Positions 51,646-60,467 of a stretch of DNA of 64,000 nucleotides are shown here, piece by piece. Below the pieces are notes generated by a model that searched no databases, was not told where the DNA came from, and saw only the letters and a program-made list of their open reading frames with translations. The first letter of the stretch is position 1; every line of letters starts with the position of its first letter. Origin of the DNA: Rhodococcus coprophilus NBRC 100603 (GTDB lineage Bacteria > Actinomycetota > Actinomycetes > Mycobacteriales > Mycobacteriaceae); assembly GCF_001895045.1 (NCBI RefSeq), contig NZ_BDAM01000008.1:1-64000 (forward strand). The letters are read 5' to 3'. The position numbers and the translations under genes are program-made.

Positions 51646-53280
51646 TCAGTGGGAGACAACCTTCTCCACGCCGACGCCGGTGAGGGAACGAACTTCCATC
51701 TCGGCCTGCTTGTACGGGTCCTCCGGCTTTCCGCGGCCCAGGTACGTGCCGACGATGCCGAGCAGGAAGGCGAGCGGGATGGACACGATGCCGGGGTTCG
51801 ACAGCGGGAACCAGGAGAAGTCGGCGTCGGGGAACATCGACGACGGGCTGCCGGACACGGCGGGCGAGAACATGATCAGCACGAGGCAGCTGATCAGACC
51901 GCCGTAGATGCTGAACAGCGCACCCGTGGTGTTGAACTTCTTCCAGAACAGGGAGTACAGCAGCGTCGGCAGGTTCGCCGAGGCGGCGACCGCGAAGGCG
52001 AGTGCCACCAGGAATGCGATGTTCTGTCCCATCGCGAGGATGCCGAGAACGATCGACACCAGGCCGATCACCACGACGGTGATCCGGGAGACGCGCACCT
52101 GCTCGTCCTCGGTGGCGTTGCCGCGCTTGATGACGCTCGCGTAGATGTCGTGGGCGAAGGATGCCGACGCGGTGATGGCCAACCCCGCGACCACCGCGAG
52201 AATCGTGGCGAACGCGACCGCCGAGATCACGGCCAGGAACACCGTGCCGCCGAGTTCGAAGGCGAGCAGCGGGGCTGCGGCGTTCTCCTTGCCCGGGGCG
52301 TTGAGAATGACGTCCGGTCCGACCAGTGCGGCAGCGCCGTAACCGAGAACCAGCGTGAACAGGTAGAAGCCACCGATGAGCGCGATCGCCCACGTCACGG
52401 AGCGACGAGCTTCCTTCGCGGTGGGCACCGTGTAGAAGCGCATCAGCACGTGCGGCAGGCCGGCGGTGCCGAGGACCAGTGCGAGACCCAGCGAGATGAA
52501 GTCGATCCGCGACATGTCGCTGATGCCGTACTTGGCGCCCGGGGCGAGCACGTCGCGCTGGGCGACCGCCTCGCTCGCCGAACCCGACACCATGGCCTGG
52601 GCATCGGCGAGAAGCTGAGAGAAGTTGCCGCGCACCGCGACCAGGACGAGCACGAACATCACGCCGGCACCGGCGATGAGGAGCACCGCCTTGACCATCT
52701 GCACGTAGGTCGTGCCCTTCATGCCACCGATCAGCACGTACACGATCATGAGCACACCGACGACGGCGACCACGACGGCCTGACCCGTCTTGCCTTCGAT
52801 GTCGAGGAGAAGCGCGACGAGACCACCCGCACCGGCCATCTGGGCGAGCAGGTAGAACAGCGACACCGCGAGTGTGGACAACGCGGCGGCCATACGCACG
52901 GGCCGCTGCTTGAGCCGGAAGCTCAGCACGTCGGCCATCGTGAAACGTCCCGTGTTGCGCAGGAGTTCGGCGACGAGCAGCAGTGCCACGAGCCACGCGA
53001 CCAGGAAGCCGATCGAGTAGAGGAAGCCGTCGTAGCCGTAGACCGCGATGGCGCCCGCGATACCCAGGAACGACGCTGCCGACAGGTAGTCGCCGGCGAT
53101 GGCGAAACCGTTCTGCGGGCCGGAGAACTGCCCGCCGCCGGTGTAGAAGTCGGACGCCTTCTTCGTGGTCCGGCTGGCGCGGATCACCAGGCCCATCGTG
53201 ACGACGACGAACGCGAGGAAGATCGCGATGTTGAGAAGCGGGTTACCGATGTCGGTGGTGCCCTGTGCGAGAACGCTCAC
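51646..53280 (-). CDS. Sodium:solute (acetate-type) symporter, ActP/MctC-like
   Basis: 544 aa with about 13 membrane helices. SSS-family signs: TGGGQFSGPQNGFAIAGDYL, SAASFLGIAGAIAVYGYDGF, GLALVLGTAGLPHVLMRFYT, VAGLAITASASFAHDIYA. Sequence and partner gene agree with ActP/MctC transporters for acetate, propionate or pyruvate. The GTG start overlaps the stop of the DUF485 gene (GTGA), the usual yjcH-actP arrangement. Confidence 0.93.
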   Translation of the reverse strand: MSVLAQGTTDIGNPLLNIAIFLAFVVVTMGLVIRASRTTKKASDFYTGGGQFSGPQNGFAIAGDYLSAASFLGIAGAIAVYGYDGFLYSIGFLVAWLVALLLVAELLRNTGRFTMADVLSFRLKQRPVRMAAALSTLAVSLFYLLAQMAGAGGLVALLLDIEGKTGQAVVVAVVGVLMIVYVLIGGMKGTTYVQMVKAVLLIAGAGVMFVLVLVAVRGNFSQLLADAQAMVSGSASEAVAQRDVLAPGAKYGISDMSRIDFISLGLALVLGTAGLPHVLMRFYTVPTAKEARRSVTWAIALIGGFYLFTLVLGYGAAALVGPDVILNAPGKENAAAPLLAFELGGTVFLAVISAVAFATILAVVAGLAITASASFAHDIYASVIKRGNATEDEQVRVSRITVVVIGLVSIVLGILAMGQNIAFLVALAFAVAASANLPTLLYSLFWKKFNTTGALFSIYGGLISCLVLIMFSPAVSGSPSSMFPDADFSWFPLSNPGIVSIPLAFLLGIVGTYLGRGKPEDPYKQAEMEVRSLTGVGVEKVVSH

Positions 53281-53639
53281 TGCTGCGGTCCTTCCAGCTC
53301 GGTACGGATCGCGGCGGCACGGTCGTCGAGCTCACGACCGGCGAACTTCACGTACACCCCGGTGATGATGAATGTCGTCAGGAACTGCGCCAGACCCAGC
53401 AGGAGCCCGATGTTGACGTTGCCGAGGACCTTGGTGGCCATGAAGTCGGTGGCGTAGGTGGCGAGCAGAACGTACAGGGCGTACCAGGCCAGGAAGAAGG
53501 CCGTCACGGGAAACACGAACCGGCGCAGCCGACTGCGCAGTTCCTGGAACTCGGGGCTTTCCTGCATGTCGACGAAGTCCTGCGGCGTCGGAACACGCCG
53601 CTGGGGTACGTCACTCTCGCTGGGAGGTGCTGTGGTCAC
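53277..53639 (-). CDS. DUF485 (YjcH-like) small membrane partner of symporter
   Basis: 120 aa with two membrane helices (VFPVTAFFLAWYALYVLLAT and VNIGLLLGLAQFLTTFIITG). ESPEFQELRSRLRRFVFPVT is the characteristic DUF485 entry, and a C-terminal VYVKFAGRELD follows. Precedes and overlaps the ActP-like symporter; thought to assist its assembly or activity. A palindrome lies 26 bases upstream. Confidence 0.92.
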   Translation of the reverse strand: MTTAPPSESDVPQRRVPTPQDFVDMQESPEFQELRSRLRRFVFPVTAFFLAWYALYVLLATYATDFMATKVLGNVNIGLLLGLAQFLTTFIITGVYVKFAGRELDDRAAAIRTELEGPQQ

Positions 53640-53664
53640 TGCCGACTCCTTGGTCGTACGTGTG

Positions 53665-53685
53665 ATGTGTGGTGGTCACACACAT
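53665..53685. promoter_or_regulatory. Inverted repeat ATGTGTG-N7-CACACAT upstream of DUF485-symporter genes
   Basis: Perfect 7-bp arms, 26 bases before the DUF485 start, in a 126-bp gap after the preceding symporter gene. A further TCACACA lies just beyond. It is TGTG/CACA-type and reminiscent of Crp/GlxR-family sites, which control acetate transporters in corynebacteria, but the spacing is not the canonical one. Confidence 0.45.
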
Positions 53686-53765
53686 TAATGAGACGGCGGT
53701 CACACAGAGAAGGGGCATGCGTCGGTGGCACGCTCAACTGCGGAGCGATGCGCCGAACGGTCGCC

Positions 53766-55538
53766 TCACCGCGACGAGCGGCGGTCGCCGAATGCACCCA
53801 GCTCTCGATCCCGGCCCATGCCCAGTCGCTCGGGGACGTGCATTCGGGAGAACGTCCGGCCTACGTCGGCCGGGATCCGTGCTCGCGTAGCGAGACTCAC
53901 GGCGATCATCGTCACGAACGCGAGCGGCACACTTGCTGCGGCCGGGTATTCCGACAGCACTGCCGGCCAGCCGTGCGCGGTCTCCGGATCGAATCGCACC
54001 AGGATCGACGTCATGGCCGCACCCCCGGCGACCCCACCGCCCACGATCATGCCCGCGGCGGCACCGATCGCCGTCAGACCGCGCCACCAGATTCCGAGGA
54101 CGAGCAAGGGACACAGCGTGGAGGCGGCGATCGCGAACACCTGACCGACCGACCTCGACAGGTCCAGGGACGTCACCGACAACGCGAGCACCAACGGCAC
54201 GACCCCCGCGAGGACCGCCGCGATCCGGAAGTCGCGAACCCGCCCCCGCAGCACATCGGTGGACAGCACACCCGCGACACTGACGAGCAGACCCGACGAC
54301 GTCGACAGGAACGCCGCGATCGCCCCCGACGCGACGAATGCGGCGACGAGTTGACCTCCCCACCCGGACAGCACCGAACCGGGCAACAGCAGTACCGCCG
54401 CATCGGATCGGCCCGTGATGAGCAGTTGCGGAACGTACAACCGGGCGAAGACGCCGAGAACGGTCGGGAACAGGTAGAACACCCCCAGCAACCCGATCAC
54501 CGCGAGCGAGGTCATGCGCGCCGCACGTCCGTCGGGGTTGGTGTAGAAGCGGACGAGTACATGCGGCAACCCCATGGTGCCGAGGAACGTCGCGAGCATC
54601 AGCGAGTACACCTGGAACAGCGGGTGGGCACCCCCCGCTCCGATTCCCGCGCCGGGAGCCGCCCAGGTGTCGTTGTCCGACGGCGCGCCCGCCACCACCG
54701 GGACCGGCGACCCCGCCTCGAGCACCAGCTGGGTTCCGGCCCCGAATTCGTGTTCGCCCGGTGCAAGCTCGATCACGCCGAAGACGGGCACACCGTCCAC
54801 GTCGCCTCGGACCGTCACGTCGAGCGGGTCGGCGACCTGCACGATGACATCCACGGTGATGTCGACGGTGGTGGTTTCGGTGACGGTCGGGGGAACAGGC
54901 GCATCCACCGCGCGATGATCACCGACGAAATGCAGGATCAGGACGAGGGCGGGGATCGCGACCGCGGTGAGCTTGAGCCAGTACTGGAACGCCTGCACGA
55001 AGGTGATCGACCGCATCCCGCCACCGACCACGTTCGCGACGACGATGATGCCGACGACTGCGACCCCCACCCAGTCCGGGACGCCGAGAAGGATATTCAG
55101 CGTGAGTCCCGCGCCCTGGAACTGCGGCACGAGGTAGAGCACGCAAATGATGGCGACCACCATCATCGACAGGGTGCGCAGCCACCGCTCACCGAGCCGG
55201 AACTCCGCGAAGTCCGGCACCGTGTACGCGCCGGAGCGTCTCAGCGGTGCCGCGACGAAGAGCAACAACCCGAGATACCCGGCGGTGAACCCCACCGGGT
55301 ACCAGAGCGCGTCGGCCCCGAACTTCGCGACCAGCCCTGCGACACCGAGGAAGGATGCCGCGGACAGGTACTCCCCCGAGATGGCGGCGGCGTTCCACCG
55401 CGGCCCCACGCTGCGGGACGCGACGAGGAAATCGGATGTCGTGCGCGCCATCCGGACTCCGTACACCCCGATCGCGACGGTCGCGACGGCTGCTGCGACG
55501 AGGCCGACCAGGGTCGCCACGGGAATCGGCTCGGTCAT
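53766..55538 (-). CDS. Sodium:solute symporter, second, with internal extracytoplasmic loop
   Basis: 590 aa SSS-family transporter (TSDFLVASRSVGPRWNAAAI, SGEYLSAASFLGVAGLVAKF, TFLGTMGLPHVLVRFYT, ASGAIAAFLSTSSGLLVSVA). It is longer than the ActP-like one because of a Thr/Val/Glu-rich loop (about residues 215-290: VPPTVTETTTVDITVDVIVQ, GVIELAPGEHEFGAGTQLVL), which looks like a small beta domain outside the membrane. The upstream LytTR system and small membrane protein on the same strand suggest a regulated carboxylate uptake unit. Confidence 0.9.
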   Translation of the reverse strand: MTEPIPVATLVGLVAAAVATVAIGVYGVRMARTTSDFLVASRSVGPRWNAAAISGEYLSAASFLGVAGLVAKFGADALWYPVGFTAGYLGLLLFVAAPLRRSGAYTVPDFAEFRLGERWLRTLSMMVVAIICVLYLVPQFQGAGLTLNILLGVPDWVGVAVVGIIVVANVVGGGMRSITFVQAFQYWLKLTAVAIPALVLILHFVGDHRAVDAPVPPTVTETTTVDITVDVIVQVADPLDVTVRGDVDGVPVFGVIELAPGEHEFGAGTQLVLEAGSPVPVVAGAPSDNDTWAAPGAGIGAGGAHPLFQVYSLMLATFLGTMGLPHVLVRFYTNPDGRAARMTSLAVIGLLGVFYLFPTVLGVFARLYVPQLLITGRSDAAVLLLPGSVLSGWGGQLVAAFVASGAIAAFLSTSSGLLVSVAGVLSTDVLRGRVRDFRIAAVLAGVVPLVLALSVTSLDLSRSVGQVFAIAASTLCPLLVLGIWWRGLTAIGAAAGMIVGGGVAGGAAMTSILVRFDPETAHGWPAVLSEYPAAASVPLAFVTMIAVSLATRARIPADVGRTFSRMHVPERLGMGRDRELGAFGDRRSSR

Positions 55539-55562
55539 GCGGTACCCGATTCGCTCATGGCG

Positions 55563-55940
55563 TCAGTCGTCGGTCAGATCGGTGAAGTCCTGCTCGTTGC
55601 GTTCGGCGAGCCGCACGTAGACCCACGCGATGCCGAGCAGTACGGGATAGCCGACGACGCCGAGCAGGATCCACGGCAGCCGCACCCCCAGCAACGTCAC
55701 CTCCGACAGTCGCGGCACAAGGTGGAACAACACCGGGATCGCGCCCAGCAGCAGAACCGTCGCGAGGCCGACCCGGACGGCCAGGCCGAGTTGAGCACGG
55801 ACGAGACCACGCACCATCGCGTCGCCGACTTCCGTCTGCTGCTGCACCTCCGTGCGGGTACGGACGATGCGTGCGCCACGTCGTTGCGCGAGCACCACGC
55901 GCTGCCGCGGTGGCGGCGGCCCACCCGCGGCGGTGCTCAC
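55563..55940 (-). CDS. Small two-helix membrane protein accompanying symporter
   Basis: 125 aa from a GTG overlapping the LytTR regulator stop (GTGA). A basic N-terminus precedes helix 1 (VGLATVLLLGAIPVLFHLVP) and helix 2 (LPWILLGVVGYPVLLGIAWV), then an acidic tail YVRLAERNEQDFTDLTDD. The architecture matches symporter small subunits like DUF485/DUF4212 though the sequence is not close. It precedes the second symporter by 24 bases, so it is likely its partner. Confidence 0.75.
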   Translation of the reverse strand: MSTAAGGPPPPRQRVVLAQRRGARIVRTRTEVQQQTEVGDAMVRGLVRAQLGLAVRVGLATVLLLGAIPVLFHLVPRLSEVTLLGVRLPWILLGVVGYPVLLGIAWVYVRLAERNEQDFTDLTDD

Positions 55941-56719
55941 CGCGACGTCCAGGACTGCATCGGGCCACGGATCAGCCGATCCTTGAGCTCGCGGGTGTGA
56001 CGACGACTGACCGGCAACTCCACCGGCGGGGCATCGCCGTTGCCCTTCAGGCAGACCACCAGCCCGGAACCGACGCTGCGGATACCGGTGACCAACGGCA
56101 ACGCGACGAGGAACGACCGGTGCACCCGCAGGAACCCGGCGTCCGCCCAGCGGTTCTCGAGTGTCGAGATGGGGATGCGCACGAGGTGCGAACCTGTCGC
56201 GGTATGCAGTCGCGCATAGTCGCCGTCTGCCTCCACCCACTGCACCGACGATCGTGGCACCAGGGTGGTGACCCCACCCAGCTCGACAGGAATCACCTCG
56301 TCTCCCGGCGGCGTCTCCGTCGTGCGGGCCGCACCTGACCTGCGACGGTCGACGATGCGCTGCACGGCCTGCGCGAGCCGCTCCTCCCGCAGCGGCTTGA
56401 GCACGTAGTCGACGGCTCCGAGGTCGAACGCCGACACCGCTCGGTCGTCGTGCGCGGTCACGAACACCACCGCCGGTGGGGTCGCGAAGTTGCGGAGGAT
56501 GCCGGCGATCTCCAGCCCGTCCAGGCCGGGCATGTTGATGTCGAGGAAAACCGCGTCGATCCCGCCGTCGCGCAGCAACCGCAGCGCGGTCGTCGCGTCG
56601 CTCGCGGTGTGCACCTGGGCGATCTGGTCCTGGGCGCGCAACAGGTACGCCAGCTCGTCGAGGGCGGGCGGTTCGTCGTCGACGGCCAGTACGGTGAGGG
56701 TCTCTGCTTTGTCGTTCAC
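55937..56719 (-). CDS. LytTR-family response regulator
   Basis: 260 aa from GTG. Receiver: VLAVDDEPPALDELAYLL, AVFLDINMPGLDGLEIAG (phospho-Asp), VFVTAHDDRAV, VDYVLKPLREERL. C-terminal LytTR DNA-binding domain (about 160-250): VPRSSVQWVEADGDYARLHT, FLRVHRSFLVALPLVTGI, PVSRRHTRELKDRL. LytTR regulators with LytS kinases commonly control membrane transporters. It lies between the kinase and the symporter genes. Confidence 0.92.
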   Translation of the reverse strand: MNDKAETLTVLAVDDEPPALDELAYLLRAQDQIAQVHTASDATTALRLLRDGGIDAVFLDINMPGLDGLEIAGILRNFATPPAVVFVTAHDDRAVSAFDLGAVDYVLKPLREERLAQAVQRIVDRRRSGAARTTETPPGDEVIPVELGGVTTLVPRSSVQWVEADGDYARLHTATGSHLVRIPISTLENRWADAGFLRVHRSFLVALPLVTGIRSVGSGLVVCLKGNGDAPPVELPVSRRHTRELKDRLIRGPMQSWTSR

Positions 56720-56750
56720 GGCGGACCTATCGTGCCACGTCGGGAGGCCG

Positions 56751-57974
56751 TCACGGCCGGATACCCGCACGGAACTTGGGCACCCGCATGCTCACCTTCG
56801 TGCCCGCGCCCGGGGCGGTCTCCACGACCAGCCCGTAGTCGTTGCCGAACGCGGCCCGCAGCCGGTCGTCCACGTTGGCGAGCCCGACATGCGCAGATTC
56901 CTTCACGCCGCTGCCGTGCCGGCTCTCGGCAATCGAGTCGAGGGTGCCCGAGCGCAGCAACTCCGGGTCCATGCCCACGCCGTCGTCCTCGACACTGATG
57001 ACGCAGTCGGTTCCCTCGTCCGCCGCGGTGATCGTGATGGTGCCGGTCCGGGTGGCCGTCCCGGCGATTCCGTGACGCACCGCGTTCTCGACGAGAGGCT
57101 GCAACGCGAGAAACGGCAGCGTCACGTTGAGCACCTCGGGCGCGACCTGCAACCGCACCTCGAGCGCATTGCCGAACCGCGCCCGTTCCAGCGTGAGGTA
57201 ACGGTCGATGTTCCGCAGTTCGTCGGCGAGCAGTGTGTACTCCCCCGTCGCGCGGAACGAGTATCGGGTGAAGTCTGCGAAGTCGAGCAGCAGTTCCCGC
57301 GCCCGGTCCGGGTCGGTGCGCACGAACGAGGCGACGGTGTTGAGGGCGTTGTAGATGAAGTGCGGGCTGATCTGCGCGCGTAATGCCCGTAGTTCGGCCC
57401 GGTCGAGCCTGGCCCGGGAAGCGTCGAGTTCGGCCAGTTCGAGTTGGCTGCACGCGTAGCGCGCCACTTCGGTGATCGCGCCGAGCAACGCGGGGCCGGG
57501 CGTCGTGGTCGTCACCACCCCGAGTATCCCGGCCACCCCCACGTCCTCGATCACGAGAGGCTGAGCGATCAGTGCGCGCGCAGCGAGATCGCCGACGCCG
57601 GGCACGAGGTCACGGTGCCCGACCAGTACCCGCCGTTCCTCGGCCACGGCGCGGGCCGCGGCCTCCTGCATCTGGTCCGCGAGCCCGCCGAACGGCCCAT
57701 CCCAGGCAAGCAGGGTGCCGTCCGGGTCGATGAGAGCGACAGCCTGTGCCTCTGCAAGCAACATCCGCAGGTGGACGGCGGCCTCGGTGGCGGACGATGC
57801 GTCGAGGCCGCGGCGCAACGGCCGCGCGGCGAGCGACGCCGTGTGCAAGGTGGTGTGCACGGCGCGCTCGGCGGGCGTGGTGACCACTCGACGGGTCCGG
57901 GCCCACACCACGGCGAACACGACGACGACCAGCGTGGTCACCGCCGCGAAGGCGAGGAGGACGGTTGCGTTCAC
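56751..57974 (-). CDS. LytS-type sensor histidine kinase
   Basis: 407 aa. One N-terminal membrane helix (VLLAFAAVTTLVVVVFAVVW), a GAF-like sensing region (about 45-180; ALIDPDGTLLAWDGPFGG), then His_kinase: LRALRAQISPHFIYNALNTV (phospho-His) and a HATPase (PLVENAVRHGI, VEDDGVGMDP, GVGLANVDDRLRAAFG style HVGLANVDDRL). It is the sensor for the LytTR regulator 31 bases downstream and the first gene of the kinase-regulator-symporter run. Confidence 0.93.
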   Translation of the reverse strand: MNATVLLAFAAVTTLVVVVFAVVWARTRRVVTTPAERAVHTTLHTASLAARPLRRGLDASSATEAAVHLRMLLAEAQAVALIDPDGTLLAWDGPFGGLADQMQEAAARAVAEERRVLVGHRDLVPGVGDLAARALIAQPLVIEDVGVAGILGVVTTTTPGPALLGAITEVARYACSQLELAELDASRARLDRAELRALRAQISPHFIYNALNTVASFVRTDPDRARELLLDFADFTRYSFRATGEYTLLADELRNIDRYLTLERARFGNALEVRLQVAPEVLNVTLPFLALQPLVENAVRHGIAGTATRTGTITITAADEGTDCVISVEDDGVGMDPELLRSGTLDSIAESRHGSGVKESAHVGLANVDDRLRAAFGNDYGLVVETAPGAGTKVSMRVPKFRAGIRP

Positions 57975-58096
57975 GTCTCGTCCGCGCTCTCTGCTGTGCT
58001 CACGGAGTCCGGCGATTCGATCATGGGCCTACGCTACGGCGACCACCGGCGGCGGGTGCGTCGATCCGTCGGCACCTGCGGGCCGGGCGGGTTCCG

Positions 58097-59731
58097 TCAG
58101 TATCTGGCGCGGCGCTCGACGCGCTCTTCCGCAGCCGCCTCCTCGATGTCGAGGCTCTCGAGTTCGACGCGCAGGCTCTCGTCGTCGAGCGTGCCGTCGT
58201 CCCGCGCCGCGATCAGGGCGGTGCGCTGGGCCCGGAGCACGGCGCGGCGGAACTCGTCGAACAGTGCGCCGGCGTCGATGCCAGGGTCGGTGTCGTCCTC
58301 CGACTCGACCTGCCTCGCGTCGACGCGCGCCTGGAGCGATCGCCGGACACGTTCGAGGATGCGGCGCACGGCTTCCGGGTCGAACCCGCGGGGCGGGTCC
58401 TTCTCCAGACTGCCCATCTCTTCTCTCGCCGCGTTCACCGTGATGGTGCGGGCGAGTTCCCGTTGCTCCTCGTCACGGAGACGTTCGTACGGGTCGACGA
58501 CGTCGAGTCGCCGGATCAGCAACGGCATGGTGGCTCCCTGGATGAGCAGCGTGCCCACCGCCACCACCAGCGCCACCAGGTGAATGATCTCGCGTCCCGG
58601 GAACGGCTCGCCCGACCCGAGGACCGCCGGCACACCACCGGCGGCGGCGAGGGTGACCACCCCGCGCATCCCGGCCCACGACACCACGATGTGCTCGCGG
58701 TAACTCAAGGGGTCGCGGCCGAGGCGGGTCAGCCCGGCGGTGCGCACCACCCGCCTGCGACCCCAGTTCAAGAAACCCCAGATCGGACGGACGAGCATGA
58801 CCACCACCAGCACCGAGACGGAGTACATCAGAACCCGCAGCACATCCAGGCCGGTGTCGGCCACCTCGTCCAGGACGAACTTCAGTTGCAGTCCCATGTA
58901 TGCGAAGACGAACATCTCGAGCAGGGTGTCGACGCTTTCCCACACGAACCGTTCCTGCAACCGGGTGGTGACCGTGGTGTCGGTGGCGCGGTGCCCCATG
59001 TAGAGGCCCGCCGCGACCACGGAGAGCACTCCGGACGCGTGGATTTCCTCGGCGACGAGGTAGGCCGCGAACGGAAGGACCAGCCCCACCGCCGTTTCCA
59101 GCGGTGAATCGAACATGCGGCCGCGGACCCAGTGCACGATCACCGCGAGCACCAGACCGATCACGACTCCGCCTGCCACTTCGTAACCGAAGAACAGAAC
59201 CGGTGAGTCGCCGAACACCTGGGTTCCGGCGACCGTAGCGATCGCCACGCTGAACAGGGTCAGGGCGGTGGCGTCGTTGACGAGTCCTTCGCCGGTCAGA
59301 ATGGCGATCACCCGTTTGGGGAGCCCCAGTTTCTTCCCCACCGCGACCGCGCTGACCGCATCGGTCGGAGCGACCACCGCCCCGAGCACCAGCGCCGCAG
59401 CGAACGTCAATTCGGGGATCAGCCAGTTGGCGAAGAACGCGACGGCAAACGCCGTCGCGAGGACCGTGACGATCCCGAGCCGAAGGATCGGCGCAAGATG
59501 ACGACGGAACGTGGGAACGGAGAACTTCAGCGCCGCCGAATACAGCAACGGGGGCAGGACGACCCCGAGCAGCACGGCCGGTTCCAGCTCGAGCCGCGGC
59601 AGGCCGGGGAGGAACGACGCGATCGCACCGATGGTGACGAGAACCAATGGGGCCTGGAGGTTTCTCCGATTCGCAAGGCCGGTGACAGCGATGGCCGCAA
59701 TGACGACGAGAAGGATCATGGTCCCGTTCAC
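58097..59731 (-). CDS. CPA1-type Na+/H+ antiporter
   Basis: 544 aa with about 12 membrane helices in residues 1-400 (VLGAVVAPTDAVSAVAVGKK, TGEGLVNDATALTLFSVAIA, FEYVVAG-like EVAGGVVIGLVLA, VVSWAGMRGVVTLAAAGGVP) and a long charged cytosolic tail to the end. The TD and ND ion-binding motifs of NhaP/NhaA-like CPA1 exchangers are visible. Exports Na+ or K+ for H+. The start is GTG; an ATG 4 codons later is equally possible. No partner genes. Confidence 0.92.
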   Translation of the reverse strand: MNGTMILLVVIAAIAVTGLANRRNLQAPLVLVTIGAIASFLPGLPRLELEPAVLLGVVLPPLLYSAALKFSVPTFRRHLAPILRLGIVTVLATAFAVAFFANWLIPELTFAAALVLGAVVAPTDAVSAVAVGKKLGLPKRVIAILTGEGLVNDATALTLFSVAIATVAGTQVFGDSPVLFFGYEVAGGVVIGLVLAVIVHWVRGRMFDSPLETAVGLVLPFAAYLVAEEIHASGVLSVVAAGLYMGHRATDTTVTTRLQERFVWESVDTLLEMFVFAYMGLQLKFVLDEVADTGLDVLRVLMYSVSVLVVVMLVRPIWGFLNWGRRRVVRTAGLTRLGRDPLSYREHIVVSWAGMRGVVTLAAAGGVPAVLGSGEPFPGREIIHLVALVVAVGTLLIQGATMPLLIRRLDVVDPYERLRDEEQRELARTITVNAAREEMGSLEKDPPRGFDPEAVRRILERVRRSLQARVDARQVESEDDTDPGIDAGALFDEFRRAVLRAQRTALIAARDDGTLDDESLRVELESLDIEEAAAEERVERRARY

Positions 59732-59831
59732 GGGACCGATTCTCCCCCTCCACTACCCGTCGTGAGCCTGTCACCGCCGAGCCGACGCAGGACCGTGGCC
59801 GAGCAGTCCAGGGCTCAGTGGGTTGCCGGAC

Positions 59832-60020
59832 TCAGTCGGTGCCGAGCGCCTTCTTCACCGCACCCTGCGCGGAATCGACCTGTCCGGCGAACTTGCCGCC
59901 GGTCTTGCTGTCCGCGACGTCACCGATCTTGTCGACGACCTGGTTGACCTTCTCCGGATTCTCGGCCGCGAACTGTCTGCCCTTGTCGACGATGCCCTTG
60001 ACGTTGTCCATGAATCCCAC
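59832..60020 (-). CDS. Rv0909-type antitoxin homologue 1
   Basis: 62 aa from a GTG that gives MGFMDNVKG, matching the family start. Pattern: NVKGIVDKGRQFAAENPEKV, NQVVDKIGDVADSKTGGKFA, GQVDSAQGAVKKALG. This is the small helical MT0933-like antitoxin fold, compared with M. tuberculosis Rv0909 next to ctpE. It lies 98 bases downstream of its paralogue and both follow ctpE on the same strand. Confidence 0.85.
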   Translation of the reverse strand: MGFMDNVKGIVDKGRQFAAENPEKVNQVVDKIGDVADSKTGGKFAGQVDSAQGAVKKALGTD

Positions 60021-60118
60021 GCGCAAACCCCTGTTGTCCGGTGATCGGGTCATTCCGATCGAGCGAACAAAAGGGTGTCACAGCGTCGGCCGGACCAGCG
60101 AGCGGGCCGGTCGGTTCG

Positions 60119-60427
60119 TTACTGGGCGGGCCCCGACGGGGTGGCCGGTCCGGGGCCGCCCTCCGGCCGGGGGTCCGGACCGGGCTCGGGATCGGGCCGG
60201 ACGACAGGGTCGGGATTCGGCGGCGGTGTGCCGGGCGCCGCGTCGGTGCCGAGGTGCTTCCGCGCGGCGTTCTGCGCCTTGTCGATGTGCTGGGAGTACT
60301 TCCCACCGGTCTTCGAGTCGGCGACGTCGCCGACTTTCCCGATGGCGCCGTCGATCTTGTCGGAGTGTTCCGCGGCGTACCCCTTGCCTTTGCCGAGGAG
60401 TCCCTTCACGGTGTCCATGAGTCCCAT
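60119..60427 (-). CDS. Rv0909-type antitoxin homologue 2 with Pro-rich tail
   Basis: 102 aa. The first 65 residues repeat the same fold as the neighbour (MGLMDTVKGLLGKGKGYAAE, IGKVGDVADSKTGGKYSQHI, DKAQNAARKHLG). The rest is a Pro/Gly/Asp-rich disordered tail (TPPPNPDPVVRPDPEPGPDP and on) not found in Rv0909, perhaps a spacer or surface linker. It follows ctpE by 40 bases and is probably co-transcribed. Confidence 0.85.
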   Translation of the reverse strand: MGLMDTVKGLLGKGKGYAAEHSDKIDGAIGKVGDVADSKTGGKYSQHIDKAQNAARKHLGTDAAPGTPPPNPDPVVRPDPEPGPDPRPEGGPGPATPSGPAQ

Positions 60428-60467
60428 GGCGTGTCCTTCCGTTGGACTACGACCAGCGTGCCACAGG

